A DNA stretch of 64,000 nucleotides from Chloranthus sessilifolius (GCA_021018995.1 CM037590.1:39372287-39436286); one strand, 5' to 3'. Shown: positions 35,901 to 44,935, counted from the first letter of the stretch. A program made the numbers and translations. Notes: generated from the letters alone by a model not told the origin.

Positions 35901-38900
35901 ATAACAAAATAAGTTAAGCAATTGATACCTTATATACACCACTCATTATCCCCAGAACAGAAGTGCAAGAATATACGATCGAAAGAGCTTTTGTACGCAG
36001 AGGTTTGTCATATATCTGGGCATGTAGGCAAACGTGATATAAGCAAAACCATGCAGCTATTCTTTCTTTCCTTTTGTTCTTTTTTTTTTTTCTCTTTTTC
36101 GGGGTTGCTATATTTTCTCTTTCCTTTTAAAAAAAAAAAAAAGAAAAAGCCCAAAAAACCTAGTACAAGTTTTCTAAAGATTTTTTAACTTCCCTCAATT
36201 AAAAATATGTGAAAATAATGCCACAGATACTAACATGAGGGGACGATATGATTGTATGTAAGCATGGGAACAAAACAGGCACTAATTTTGGCACCAATGT
36301 ATCGTCCAAATCACCAGAGAGAAGAGCAAGGCATCTCAGCGCTCCACGTACTGAAAAAAATATTGGAACAATGGTACAATTGTTTACGTGGTTAAATTAG
36401 CAGATAGCTTGTCAATCTTCTGAATACACAAAATTGCTTCAACATTAAGAAAAATACACGATATGAAATCCATAAACCACAATTATAAAACTCATAAAAG
36501 AGTCCTCCACGTACTGAAAGAAATTTTGGAACAATGGTACAATAGTTAACGTGATTAAATTAGCAGATAGCTTATCAATCTTCTGAATACACAAATTTGC
36601 TTCAACATTAAGAAATATAAATGATATTCAGTCCCTAAACCACAATTATAGAGCTCATAAAAGAGTGATTATCAACACATGAAAGACTTTACCTCCGTCC
36701 ATATTGGTCTGATCACTAATCAGCTTCAAAAGGAACGGCAATAAGTCGGGCCAATCTTCTGGCCAATCATACTGTGCAATGGACGCTATACCCATGCCAA
36801 CTGCTGTGCAAATTTTTCCATGGGGATCATCCAAAGAAAGAAGCAAAAGTTCACGCACAACTGCCTGACATAGTGACTAAGTAAAAATGAGTGCCAGTAG
36901 CATATGGAAAATACTGATAAAGAAAGAAAATGAGCAGTCAAAAATGAAGTTTAAGATTGAAAACCTCAGGTGTCTAGTGGTTATGAAATGGCACAGAAAA
37001 CTTCAACGCATTTCAGTAAGTTTGCCAGTGCTAATGTGCACTTTCTAAACATAAAAACAGTAAATACACAGACAGAAAAATCTATAGTAAGAAATGCTAG
37101 ACAAACAGATGAGCAAATGATCATGCCATATTTTTCATGAGCTTCATAGTTACTTGAAGGAAAACATCCACACATTTGAACAGTAGAGTAATAACCAAAA
37201 TTCACAGTAATTAAGAAATTATCACAGATCTGCTCATAACACAAATTTCAAGCAGAAGATAGTAGCAACTATGAAAAAGGAATACCTTTTCTGCAGTTGA
37301 AACAACAGGATGTATGAAACTTTCTTCATCTTCCTGCCAATGTTGTTTAATGAACTGCTTTAGCAGGACAGTTGCCAGGTAAAAACCATTAAGTCTTACA
37401 ACAAATTGAACATTCTTAGCATATGCACCCAACAGAGTGAAAATGCAGGCTCAGGTCACTATTTTAGAAAAAATATAAAATGGTCGTAATAGAATAATAT
37501 GCTAATAAGATCAGGATATCTGGCGCAATCCAAATGGAAGATCCTTGTTGACAGTGACCTTGGCTAACGCAACTCCAAAACCTTTAAAGTAACAAAAATC
37601 CACCACAATGGTATTAGTTGCAAAGTAATCCTATATGAAGATTAAAACTAAGACAGTAAAATGGAAAATAATAACTATGCTTGCAGAAAACATCAATAGT
37701 ACATTGCTTTCTGAAACTACTGGAAGATATAAAACTGACCTAGAAAAGTCCATATATAATATCAAAGAGAAAAAGCAAGGCAAGTGCATTTGTGCATAAA
37801 GGTTGGCCACAACCAGGAAAGGGTGTACGTAGAGGACTGTTCAAACTACCAAAAAAAAAACGAGTGTCCACGAAAGCTCACGTACTGATAAAACAGTACA
37901 CATTCAAGTAGCATCACAAATTTAAAATCTTGCGAAGGTCTCCAACTTTCAAGATCAATATATCAGCCATAAAAGTAGTGGAAAGAAACAACATGATTGG
38001 CTTACAAATCCAACAAGCCATGGCAACACAACTGCATTTGGCAAGAGTTAAAGGAAGCAAAAGCAATACCTTGTGACAAAATGAACAGTCGAAGAATAAT
38101 AGTTTTAATGTGGCGACTTCATAATATGCATAAATAAAGCAAGAGAATATTGGCCTTTTGCAAGGAAGAGATTCAGGAGAAAATAGAGGTGCAAATGGGT
38201 GACATTGCACTTGTGAGAATATCTTGAAGAAAAACCTGCTATATCAACTTTCTCTACACAAAATTGAAAATAACAGTTCCCATTATATGAGCAAAACTTT
38301 TGTTACATAAAAATTTCACAAAATTTATTTTTTTAACCCTGCAGCTATCTTCAGCACTTCATAAACTTTCTTTTGAAATCTTTTTCTATTGTCGATTAGT
38401 TTAAGGGTCAATGGGCTGGGTTTGGACTGAGCCAGGGTAAGCTCGAGCCCACAACAGGCCAAATAGGGGAGCACAAACCTGCAACTTGCTCATGAATAAA
38501 TCTATTAGTAAAAAAGTGAACCATGAAAGTGAGTTTTTAGATGATTATATCCAGTGTTCCCTAGACACGTGACACGGGTGCCAAGTGTCAAGGTACTAGT
38601 AACTGTTTGGCACACCAATTTCTAAAGATTCCAATACGGCAGCACGGCCTTAAGAAAAATAAATTTAACAAATAGAACATATATAGAAAAAATATTTAAG
38701 GAAAATCTTAGAGAGCCAATTGAGATATGTAATGAAAAGATACATAATAAATGTCATGAACCTAAATAAAAGTATACTATATTATAAAAATCTTTTTTAA
38801 CAACCAAACCTTATATTAATAGTTACTAAACTATACACATTTTTTTAAAACGAAGCTCATTTTATTATTGTCAAAATGATGAGCATTTTGATGGTGTTAT

Positions 38901-41247
38901 GTGATATTTTCATACATGTCTACAAGTTTTGTGATGTTTGAGGAGTGGCCAAGTGTCGGCACGAGTGCCAAGTGCCATTAAGTGTTGGAACGGCAAAAAT
39001 CACAAAAGTAGAAGTGCCAAGGTAACAATGATTTATATCATTCCTTGAACCTCATCCTTTGACATTATGGTGTGATGGAAAGTTATTAAGTTTCATGAAA
39101 TGGATGAGTTTTTAACTAAATTTTTCAGGTTATGGATTATCTAGAAAGAAAAAGAATGCAGGTGTTTTTCAATGTAGCCTTTTGGACCTAAATGAGAACA
39201 TTAGGAAGATTAGAACCGAAGTGGCTGAGAGAGCTAGCTCTAATATATATTATAAACATGTGTTGCGGATTGTTTAAACACCAATTGGAATGAAGCATGT
39301 TCTTGGGCTCCACCACCTAGTAAACATAACAATGGATGACATCGGCATAACAATGTATGAATTGATCTGGATCCCAGCTGGATTAACTTTAATTTGATGG
39401 AAGCAACAACTGGATCTAGCTCTTGTTGGAATTGGGGGCATTTTCAGCAATGACGCCGGTAATGTAGTGTTATCTTTTTTGGTTCTAACGGGTTCTATGC
39501 GTGCATCAAATCAGTGATAGAGGCTTTATCTACAAGGTTATCCCTTCTATATTTGGTGCCTTCGTCAATGCTTTGGACTGAGGGGGACTCCAACAAAACA
39601 ATCAAATAGCTAAGATAGGAAATCATGCTTCTATAGATGCATGACCCCAGATTTAAAGAACCTAAGACTATTTGAAGGATGTGAGGATTGCCTAGAAGCA
39701 CAGGGAAGGCAACTCCAAGGTGGACAAGCTAACAAATATTAGTATTGTAAGTGAAAACTCGAGAGCAAACTTGGATGGTTTGGTTGGATTCATATTTATT
39801 CTCAGATATAATTTTGTTTATTCTTATTAATAAAATGTTGAATTTTTGAAAAATAATAATAAATTTTTTATGTATGTCTGAAATTTTCAGTCAGAGGTCT
39901 TCTCTAGTGAATATAGGACACTATGAGTTGATCACATGAAGATTGGCACAATTTATAGTTGAAAAGAAGAAAACAAAAAAGCCAAAGACCATCCAAAGGT
40001 CTCGGACCTCATATTTTAATTAGGGTGTGAAAACTCTCACAAAACTTACATTACAATGTGCAAGAAAATTCAAATTAGGAGTAAACTATAACTAAAATCA
40101 ATCACTAACTTATAAAATAAGGGTAATAATGAAAAATTAACCCAAGGGACCATTTTGAAACAAAAAGCCAATCATTTTATGCTAAAATGATCAACCCTTG
40201 GGAAATACACGCCGATTTATAAGCATGCAAATCAGACAGAGTATAGGTTTAAGCCTTAGGCTTCCCACTGACCTTTCGTGATGATTTAAACCTCAAATTG
40301 CTTCCCTCTACGTACAGTATCACTATCTAGCATCCTAAGAACAGCATCCGTCATGACCAAGGTTTAAAGAATCAGCCAAATGGACTCAAATCGCTCCATA
40401 TTGGTGAAGGAAGACACAAGTCACCAAAACATACAACTCAGTCTAATGGTATGCTTTATAAGAAAACTCATAATGGCTAGACCAAATTGTGCCAGATTTG
40501 ACCCAGTTATATAGGAGTTGACTCAGTCATAACCAAGTCGAACACTAATATCGAAACCTTAATCCTTGGTCATGACAAATCTAACCATCTTCTACTGATG
40601 AGGCCCATGAGCAAAACTAGCCTTTAAATCTCCCCATTTTCGTTGAGATTCTCAGATGCTCTCAACTTCATCTTGTGAAGGAGATTCCATACTTTGATAT
40701 AGGGCAATATAAAATATCAAAATCCGGTTTCTACCATCAACAATTCACATTCAGTAGCCAGGTGACCAAGTCGAAAATGTTCCAAGCTCAGTTAGAATCT
40801 TCACTTAGAGCTTTCCCATCTATCTCTTCGTTGTGAATTATTTTAAATCAGTATTACATGGCTGTGATCCAGGTTCATTATAATAAATAAACATATTAAC
40901 TAAAAAAACATCAAAGTTGAACTTCTGCAATCTTACATTATTCATTATCTGAACTTCATATAACGTTCAATCGAATCACACTATTTAATTAAATGACGAA
41001 CTCTGACAAGATGACATCAACAACAACCAGAACAACAATAACAAAAGAATCCAAACCAAAAACATTCAGAGATGGAGCAGCAAACGAAAACAAAAACCTA
41101 AAAATAAGATCGGGAAGTAAAACCTGGTTGCAGAGATGCTTGATTTAGCGAAGCTTCGGCGAAGGATCGGATCTCCTGATTGGTGTCCAAGGTCGCAGTC
41201 AAGCAACTGAGCAGCCATTGTTGGTCTTGATCCATCGACTTCTCCAT
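5923..41247 (-). CDS. IPO9: Importin-9-type nuclear import receptor (IPO9), N-terminal half, 13 exons
   Basis: An importin-beta family karyopherin that carries cargo through nuclear pores under Ran-GTP control. Exons: 41124-41247, 37520-37581, 37286-37378, 36693-36864, 36235-36350, 35929-36015, 35701-35817, 35518-35581, 35253-35395, 15834-15881, 15675-15743, 7664-7739, 5923-6052. All junctions keep frame and give about 433 residues. Family-specific stretches are DQDQQWLLSCLTATLD at the N-terminus (importin-beta N domain), GLRQLATVLLKQFIKQHW, QYDWPEDWPDLLP, GRYDSDGVEKSLDTFVIQ and ALLLEEVVNVYGG. The start is MEKSMDQDQ (41247); the second Met at 41235 is also possible. Plant homologues run about 1000 residues, so over half lies left of the window. 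All traced exons are open, so the gene is probably functional despite 19.4-kb and 7.9-kb introns. Confidence 0.93.
6053..7663. other. IPO9 intron 12, no gene seen
   Basis: About 1.6 kb of AT-rich intron bounded by a GTAAGG donor (after 7664 on the minus strand) and a TTAG acceptor before 6052. I see no recognizable element or conserved reading frame. The sequence from 4844 to 5922, left of exon 13, is likewise blank and presumably belongs to the next intron. Confidence 0.6.
7788..8168. repeat. Diverged tandem duplication of about 190 bp
   Basis: Two copies starting at GCTAAGGGACT (about 7788 and 7968) share ACACC, AATTTTTGTTGTG, CCTTA, GTTGGTGTTCTT and other landmarks in the same order, with clear divergence. 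The duplication lies in IPO9 intron 11, next to exon 12. A second, shorter pair of similar stretches (about 8630-8700 and 8960-9028, both with ACATGTG, GGCTCTTTGG-like and GTAAAGTTGC) lies further in. Confidence 0.65.
8745..8815 (-). mobile_element. Possible RTE LINE 3'-end stub
   Basis: On the minus strand the order AAAGCTGACCCCAAAT, then a run of ATGATGATGACGACGATG, resembles the 3' end of plant RTE-clade LINEs. The RTE copy at 31465-33007 ends with a comparable GCCGACCCCAAATAG. Only the tail is present, as expected for a strongly 5'-truncated insertion. Confidence 0.4.
9427..9562. mobile_element. Short word-repeat element (ATGGCG/CGCCAT)
   Basis: This stretch is built of GCCAT, ATGGCG and GCCTCGCCAT words in both orientations and closes with CTTGACAACCATG. 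Such an end resembles the CATGGTTCAAAA-type terminus seen at 12821 and 54580. The left end and target duplication are not clear. Confidence 0.35.
9848..10098. mobile_element. Word-repeat element (GATACCG/CGGTATC)
   Basis: About 250 bp dominated by GATACCG, TATCGG and CGGTACC words in both orientations, flanked by ATGCAT on both sides. It looks like a short non-autonomous transposon with a repetitive interior. The exact ends and inverted repeats could not be fixed by eye. Confidence 0.4.
11520..12392. mobile_element. Word-repeat hAT-like element (ATCGCATATGCGAT)
   Basis: The left end GTTGTTAAACCGCATATG and the reverse complement of the right end (GAGTGTTAGTCATATG) form an imperfect inverted repeat. 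Near both ends ATCGCATATGCGATTG-type words are repeated. The middle is non-coding and AT-rich. The flanks GCACCAAT and TACCCAAT could be a decayed 8-bp target duplication. It interrupts the L1 LINE. Confidence 0.5.
12821..13223. mobile_element. hAT-like non-autonomous element with TATCGTCC-word interior
   Basis: The ends are CATGGATCAAAA and its near-perfect inverse TTTTTTGATCCATG. The flanks are CTCCTCAC (12813-12820) and CTTCTCAC (13224-13231), an 8-bp target duplication with one mismatch, typical of the hAT superfamily. The 403-bp interior is filled with TATCGTCCGTATC, CAATTTATCGTC and related words. It has no transposase. It lies inside the L1 LINE, whose reading resumes on both sides. 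Confidence 0.75.
13470..14031 (+). mobile_element. Solo LTR, 562 bp, perfect 5-bp target duplication
   Basis: It begins TGACGGGGACGCCAC and ends with CGCGTCA. CCACC occurs immediately on both sides (13465-13469 and 14032-14036). The last 150 bp (GAAGGTATCG, TTTAATTTCGGCAAATCA, CATTTAGGGTTCCCGTC) align with the ends of the solo LTRs at 1138 and 48537. It is about half their length, and the palindromic-word block they share is absent. Inserted in the L1 LINE. Confidence 0.88.
17750..18515. repeat. Three tandem repeat tracts inside the split LTR
   Basis: At 17750-17870 the motif AACTAATTAAAGACCC is repeated with variations. At about 17885-18025 a unit of roughly 45 bp (AGGAAACCTTAAAGTATTCT then GAGTTAGATCTTAAAT) occurs three to four times. 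At about 18425-18510 an 18-bp unit around CAGAATCCAGAATCTGTT occurs four to five times. Confidence 0.8.
18829..18934 (+). repeat. MULE left terminal inverted repeat
   Basis: Starts AGAAAATTTGCACTTTCGG and contains GGCCCTATAAGTTTG, AAACGGCCCTATAGTTTC and GGCCAGCTCCAAGCCTAGCC. It pairs with 26434-26539. A GGCCCTATA motif occurs twice and could be a transposase-binding repeat. Confidence 0.93.
19155..19300. repeat. MULE palindromic word array 1 (upstream of Ulp1-like gene)
   Basis: Repeated TAACTTACATTATCGGACGC words appear first in one orientation, then inverted as GCGTCCGATAATGTAAGTTA. The array can fold on itself and lies just 5' of the Ulp1-like gene, where a promoter or 5' UTR would be. 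Confidence 0.85.
19368..22667 (+). pseudogene. DUF1985-like / Ulp1 (C48) protease gene carried by the MULE
   Basis: Ulp1-family cysteine proteases cleave SUMO from proteins. Exon 1 runs from ATG 19368 to a GTACAA donor after 20771. It encodes a DUF1985-like domain (ILDYSIFGHLFRINEKLGF...), an acidic Asp-rich tract and a coiled coil, with in-frame TAA codons at 19425 and 20685. Exon 2 (21173-21909) has a Pro/Thr repeat of about 25 residues, a basic RARKKRKTPTSK stretch and the Ulp1 start motif GRSWLDNEVINAY, then a frameshift near 21830. Exon 3 starts near 22010; its end is unclear. Exon 4 (22287-22667) holds the catalytic core. His (22320) and Gln are present, but the usual Asp-Cys-Gly reads Asp-Tyr-Cys at 22536-22544. 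The gene is probably inactive as read. Confidence 0.85.
20836..21105. repeat. MULE palindromic word array 2 (in Ulp1-like intron 1)
   Basis: At least a dozen units of GATAATGTAAATTATCGACC type in alternating orientation fill most of the 400-bp intron between exon 1 and exon 2. The core word TTACATTATCG is shared with array 1. Confidence 0.88.
22840..22975. repeat. MULE word array 3 (after the Ulp1-like gene)
   Basis: A looser array based on GGCCGCTAACTTAAGTCAGC and GATGACTTAAATTAGCGATG follows the Ulp1-like stop codon. It keeps the TAACTTA and CGGCCGC parts of arrays 1 and 2 but has AAGTCA in place of CATTATC. Confidence 0.7.
22982..23274. mobile_element. Half of a fold-back MITE nested in the MULE
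   Basis: This stretch (AATGTGAACCAAAG, TTGACTTGTGGGTTTAAAAG, GTGCTCCACGTGG, ACCTAACTGGCTCCC) matches the right arm of the 4114-4687 fold-back element in the same order. It lies between the convergent MULE genes and is the innermost level of the nest. The left boundary is uncertain. Confidence 0.7.
23493..26035 (-). pseudogene. MuDR/MULE transposase, broken
   Basis: It starts at MDVPLLCHFDFV (26035) with the MuDR-type N-terminal region, then an acidic linker (NDSEGEYMDSDDEELYEGG, near 25090) and a DNA-binding-like segment (HPEHTCGMPAFESGHCQC). The DDE-type core follows: Asp in AVDGTHLRGRYKGVLL (24453), Asp in PDRQKGL (24260), a CMRHL motif, and Glu in NIAESINS (23959). A SWIM-like zinc region follows (GLPCSHAIAALLHR, near 23640). 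Lesions are linker stops, a frameshift near 25020, TGA near 24903, TAG near 24324 with a frameshift beside it, a frameshift in the G-run at 24058-24063, and one more before the SWIM region. Catalytic positions survive, so inactivation looks recent. Confidence 0.88.
26090..26330. repeat. MULE palindromic word array 4 (upstream of transposase)
   Basis: Four to five units of CTTAGGATATCGGCCGCTAT type, some around GATATCGGCCGATATC, lie just 5' of the transposase start. The word differs from arrays 1-3, but the grammar is the same: an AT-rich stem followed by CGGCCG or CGGxCG. Confidence 0.85.
26434..26539 (-). repeat. MULE right terminal inverted repeat
   Basis: The inverse of 18829-18934, ending GTGCAAATTTCCC followed by the TAAAATATT target duplication. 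A (TA)n/(CA)n tract lies just inside it (26402-26425). Confidence 0.93.
29790..30015 (-). pseudogene. Ty1/copia integrase fragment, inverted relative to its neighbour
   Basis: The minus strand reads a copia integrase-like stretch (VVVHFDGWGPNLIYSIDGHQ, YYVIFIDDFSKTISYLPIKI) with stop codons after it. A plus-strand integrase continuation begins only 70 bases to the right (30085), so the two pieces face away from each other. Confidence 0.75.
30085..34102 (+). pseudogene. Ty1/copia pol and 3' LTR, interrupted by an RTE LINE
   Basis: From left to right: integrase (NGIVERKNHHLLEVTRSSL, 30160-30240), then RT (30917-31339: ATWELVPLL, EWAFTIKRKVYGS, LDVKNAFLHGSLSEEV). The YVDD-like region reads VSVDDKVIT at 31430-31460. 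After the inserted LINE, RT resumes at 33008 (FEPLKYFLGIEVARSSKGIF). A degraded RNase H follows (PLYCNNQAAIHL), then AAGGGGGAG and a probable 3' LTR (33871-34102). Stops and frameshifts are frequent. I find no matching 5' LTR. Confidence 0.85.
31465..33007 (+). mobile_element. RTE-clade LINE inserted in copia pol, 17-bp target duplication
   Basis: GTGATCACTAGGGATGA occurs on both sides (31448-31464 and 33008-33024). The plus strand reads an RTE-type reverse transcriptase with stops: NKGDIQDCANYRGIKLI, RQLMEKFRE, MAFIDLEKAYNRV, a degraded palm region FADDVVLI-like near 32235, and the C-terminal WIEVVRKDMRDCE segment. It ends AAGCCGACCCCAAATAGATG GGATAAGGCTATGAC, the usual plant RTE tail. It is 5'-truncated at 1543 bp. 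Confidence 0.88.
36342..36671. repeat. 163-bp tandem duplication covering the exon 5 splice acceptor
   Basis: Copies start at 36342 and 36505 with CTCCACGTACTGAAA and share AACAATGGTACAAT, TTAGCAGATAGCTT, TCAATCTTCTGAATACACAAA and AACCACAATTATA in order. On the minus strand the motif includes the acceptor CAG/TACGTGGAG of exon 5, so IPO9 intron 4 holds a second, decoy acceptor 163 bases upstream of the real one. Confidence 0.9.
37379..37519 (-). other. U12-type AT-AC intron of IPO9 (intron 2)
   Basis: On the minus strand the intron starts ATATCCTGA right after CAG and ends TTTTTAC before CTGGCAACT. The coding frame joins as PFGLRQ then LATVLLKQF, exactly the family sequence, and no GT-AG pair gives this. 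The start fits the U12 consensus ATATCCTT at seven of eight bases. GACTTAAT, about 10 bases from the 3' end, fits the U12 branch-point style. The length is 141 bp. Confidence 0.88.
38552..39030. mobile_element. hAT-like word-repeat element in IPO9 intron 1
   Basis: The left end CAGTGTTCCCTAGACAC and the reverse complement of the right end CATTGTTACCTTGGCAC form an imperfect terminal inverted repeat. GTGCCAAGTGTC and GTCGGCACGAGTGCC words recur near both ends. The flanks GATTATAT and ATTTATAT may be a decayed 8-bp duplication. The middle is AT-rich and non-coding. The rest of intron 1 (37582-41123) shows no gene. Confidence 0.55.
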
Positions 41248-41534
41248 CAAAAAAACGAGATCGAAGAGCACTCGGTTAAGATTTATCACTCTGCGCGTTC
41301 GAGTTATTCAGAGACAAAAGTGAAATAATAGACGAAAAAAAATAGACACAGGGTTGTTTTCCCGCCAGCATTCTAGGGATTATACAGTGTGTCCTGAGAA
41401 GCGTTTGTCTTGGCAAGTCGGTCTTAGGTACACGGACCCGTATACCTATATGCGGTAATGAGGCTATATTTCGAGTATTTCGCAGATTTTTTTGGCGTCT
41501 GGTGTGCGTGCCAAAATGTAAAAATGATTGCAAC

Positions 41535-41852
41535 GAATTTAAAGAAAGACTTGGCATTTGAGGGACATGTTATTTGTAAAAATGTAATATAGGCCATCTG
41601 ATTTGAAGCTTATGATCAATAGATATCTGTTACATAAAATTGGAGTAAAACACGATAATTGTCATATGATCTCAATTGTTGAATTATATAATAGCTTTTG
41701 ACTCTATTTAATCAAATGATGAAAATTATATTTTATTCTAATCTTCTCCAATTTATATCTTTAAATCATAGCCTTCAAATCAAATTAAACGGCTTAGATG
41801 ATATTTTCACATAATAGAGGTCACCAAACTTGTAAGTCTTTCTTTTAAATTC
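41535..41852. mobile_element. MITE-like inverted-repeat element
   Basis: The left end GAATTTAAAGAAAGACTTG pairs with the right end AAGTCTTTCTTTTAAATTC, and weaker complementarity continues inwards for about 100 bp (GGCCATCTGATTTGAAGC against GCCTTCAAATCAAATTAAACGGC). It has no coding capacity. It sits about 290 bp upstream of the IPO9 start codon. Confidence 0.7.
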
Positions 41853-41935
41853 AATGCAATCCAGAACATTCACTTGAAAAGCGTATGCAAGTAATGGCTC
41901 CCAATCAATATTTACCATCTATTTGGGGCCCTTAG

Positions 41936-43905
41936 AATCAGAGTCACCAAATCGGAGTTCGGCAATAATTCCCTTGGAATCATAGTCACCAAATCAGAGT
42001 TTGACAATAATTCGGCGAGGTTAAAATTCGAAAAAATATGGTAGATCCAAAAAGTTTTGGAGAAATATTGGGAGGAAAAATCGGTGAGAAAAAATTAAAT
42101 AAATAAATAAAAAGATTTAAAAATTTTAAAAATTAATAAAAATATTAGAAAGTCACAATTAAAAAAAAAACGGGAATTATTTGAAATTTTTATGATCAGG
42201 TGAATTTTCTAAAAATTTGCGAATAATTCAGGATTAATTTGGGGGACCTGAAATTCGTGAGTTATTTGCGTTTTTTTTTTTTCAAAACCTCTGCGAAACT
42301 TTTGACCATGCTTGGAATGGATGGCTAAACAGAATACGAGCAAGCGGCCCACATGTAAGAACAAAAAACTCTTCGAACAAATGGTTACTAATAGGGGAGC
42401 AACCGAGTCGGGCCAAGCCCAAGCTTGGGTCAGCTCTAGCTCTGCTCAACCTCATACAAGTTGAGTTAGAACTTAGCTCTAAGCCCTTCGAGATTGAAAA
42501 GTCTAAGCTCGAGTCCCTTCGAGCCGAGCTTCGAGCTAAATAAATTTTATTATAATTTTTTTTTTTTCTAATGTTATTTTAAACATCATCTTCTTTTTTT
42601 ATAGATAAAAGCTTTAATAAAATTTAATAAATGAAAGCTCTAATATCTTTTAATCCCTTAGTCCCTTTAGATTTAACAGATCAGATGCAGAAAAGGGTAT
42701 TTAAATGCGCTTTTTATTTGGTAGACAGAATTCTGTTGGTCTAATTTGGGACTCTCTGATACATCTTGAATATATTTATCCTTACAAACATGCCAAGGTA
42801 ATACCGAACTAATCCTTAAATTGATTTGTAGTCGTTTAATATGCTAAATATTGATTAAGAGCATAGGTCTTGGTTGTAGGTGTTAATTGATTGGTCAATT
42901 GTCATATTAGTGATTGTGCATTGAGAAGATTGAGAAAGAGTTTTAATGGTTGCAAGGAGAGAGAGAGAAAGAGAAAACAAAAATAAATAGAGGATCATAA
43001 GGATCATATATTTTTTCATTATAAAGTAACTATTATTATAAGGAGAAAAATCAGAAAAAAGAAAACAACATTATATTATATATTTTCTATATAAAAATAT
43101 TATATATTATTAATCAAACTCAACTCTAGTTCGGCTCTATTTCAATCTAGCTTTATACAAAAATATTAGCTCTGACTCTCAAGCGGAGCTTAAGAGAGCA
43201 GAAGCTCTCATTTTCGGGCTGGGCCGAACTGTCAAATTGGCTTGTTTGGCATCAGTTTCATATAGAGTAGGCACCTATAAATCATAATTGATGACTAAAA
43301 TTGCCATTATGAATGATCTTGCACCACTAGTGGTGGTGGAGCGCAGGCACATGCAATTTATACGAGCAGCTTTTTCCTGTTTTTTTTATTAGACTTCATG
43401 GTTTTAGAAAGAGTTATGTTACTGCCACACTAATATTTTCAATGGGCATATCAAAAAGAGTAAGTGAGCCAACGTTATCTTATGTTTAGTTTACACAGCA
43501 AAACTTGGTGTGACGATAGCAGCACTCATACATATTGTGTCCCATTTAAATTTGTATAGGTTAGCCTACGGAGTCACAAAAAATCGCTGAATTATTTAAA
43601 CTATCACGAATAACTCAGAGAATTTAAGGTTCTATTAATTAATTCCCAATTATTCGCAAATTTTTAAAAAATTCATGTGATAAAAAAAAATCGCGAAATA
43701 TTCCCAAAGAATTCCTGATATTTTCAAAAAAATGTCATTTGTTAATGCTTTTAAAAAATTTATAGTTAAAATTTTTATTTTATTTTATTTTTTTAAAATT
43801 TTTTCTGTGATTTTTCCTCCGAATACTTGCTGGGATTTTTCTGAATTTTAACCTTGTCAAACCTTGACTTGGTGACTATGAGTCTACGACTCTATGGAGA
43901 CTAAT
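41936..43905. repeat. Inverted pair of TTCGCGAATAATT-word repeats
   Basis: The stretch 41936-42290 (ATAGTCACCAAATCAGAGTT, GAGGTTAAAATTCGAAAAAA, GGGAGGAAAAATCGGTGAGA, TTGCGAATAATTC) matches the reverse complement of 43575-43905 in the same order. The arms are about 1.3 kb apart, and the GAGCTCGAGC-word element lies between them. Confidence 0.65.
42392..43240. mobile_element. Word-repeat element (GAGCTCGAGC/GCTCTAAGC)
   Basis: The left end TAGGGGAGCAACCGAGTCGG and the right end GGGCTGGGCCGAACTGTC carry GAGCTCGAG, AGCTCTA and TTCGAGC words. The 550 bp between them is AT-rich and non-coding. Shorter pieces with the same vocabulary occur near 29395-29470, 30024-30075 and 38410-38460. Confidence 0.5.
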
Positions 43906-44013
43906 CACGTTGGTCACCGGCACATGGCGCACAGCTTGTAAGCCATATGCCACATGGAAATGTGCACATATGATAGTCCACATATATGGTTGTGTTTGGG
44001 ATTCATATAGTCC

Positions 44014-44223
44014 ACATATATGATTGTGTTTGGGATTGGTCTTTGGAGGCAAAGACTAGCCCACTTAAAAGAGTAGGTTCGAATTGCCCTATTAAAGATA
44101 CACAAATTCAGCTCTTTAACTCTCTAAGAGAGCTAAGAGAACTTACAACCAAACACTGTATTTTGCTCTATAGTAGAGATTTGCTCTTTGCCGCCAAAAA
44201 GTAATCCCAAACATAGCCTAATC
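44014..44223. mobile_element. MITE with TGTTTGGGATT ends
   Basis: The left end GATTGTGTTTGGGATTGGTC and the reverse complement of the right end CTATGTTTGGGATTACTTTT pair, with further pairing around GGCAAAGA. The left end with its flank (TAGTCCACATATATG, TTGTGTTTGGGATT) is duplicated in tandem at about 43974-44036 with a 34-bp period. Confidence 0.7.
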
Positions 44224-44488
44224 TTTGATGTTATACTACCATTTAAAGATTTATAGTGCTGAAATTGGGATTGAAAAAAAAATAAAAAAAATCATGTCAG
44301 TGATTTTAAAGCAGTCATAACACCTTTTAAAGGAACAGCTACAGTGATTTTAAAGCTTTATTTGATTGTCCTCCAGTTTTAAAGGTCTTTCATTTCATTA
44401 TTTTTTTTTTTATCGAAGTCATCGATTTCTTTGAATCACATAATTGATATAGTTTTCATCTAAATCCTTAACACTATAGATTTTCAAG

Positions 44489-44935
44489 TCATGGGCTGAT
44501 CCATCAAAGGTAGCTCTAAAGGCGCCCATGTGTTCTCTGAAAGTACCTATATTGGAACCCCTTAAAAATCATTGATTGCGTCAGATCAGGTGATGGAAAT
44601 CGTGTTTCACCCAAATCTTCCACACAAAGGATCTTGAGAGCATGTCACACTTATTAGACAGTCTTTTTTTTATTCCACATGTCACAGATCTAAAAAATAT
44701 GGCCCTAAAATTACGTTTGAGCGTGATGTGTGCCATTGCGCACGAGGGACATTTTTTGAGGATCTGTGACATGTGGAAGAAAAAATTGATCATCTGATAA
44801 GTGTGACATGATCCCAAGATTCATTGTGTGAAAGATCTCCATCATGAGATCTGAAGCAATCAACTGTTATACATGTGGGCGCTTTCAGAAAAGGAGTGGG
44901 CGCCAACAGAGCTACCCACCATCAAAAGGCACAAA
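44489..44935. mobile_element. Fold-back element, about 450 bp
   Basis: The left arm (GATCCATCAAAGGTAGCTCT, GGCGCCCATGTG, TGATGGAAATC, AAAGGATCTTGAGAGCATGT) pairs with the right arm (GACATGATCCCAAGATTC, GATCTCCATCATGAGATCTG, GTGGGCGCTTTC, GAGCTACCCACCATC). The centre is near 44715. It shares arm vocabulary with 45838-46133. Confidence 0.75.
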
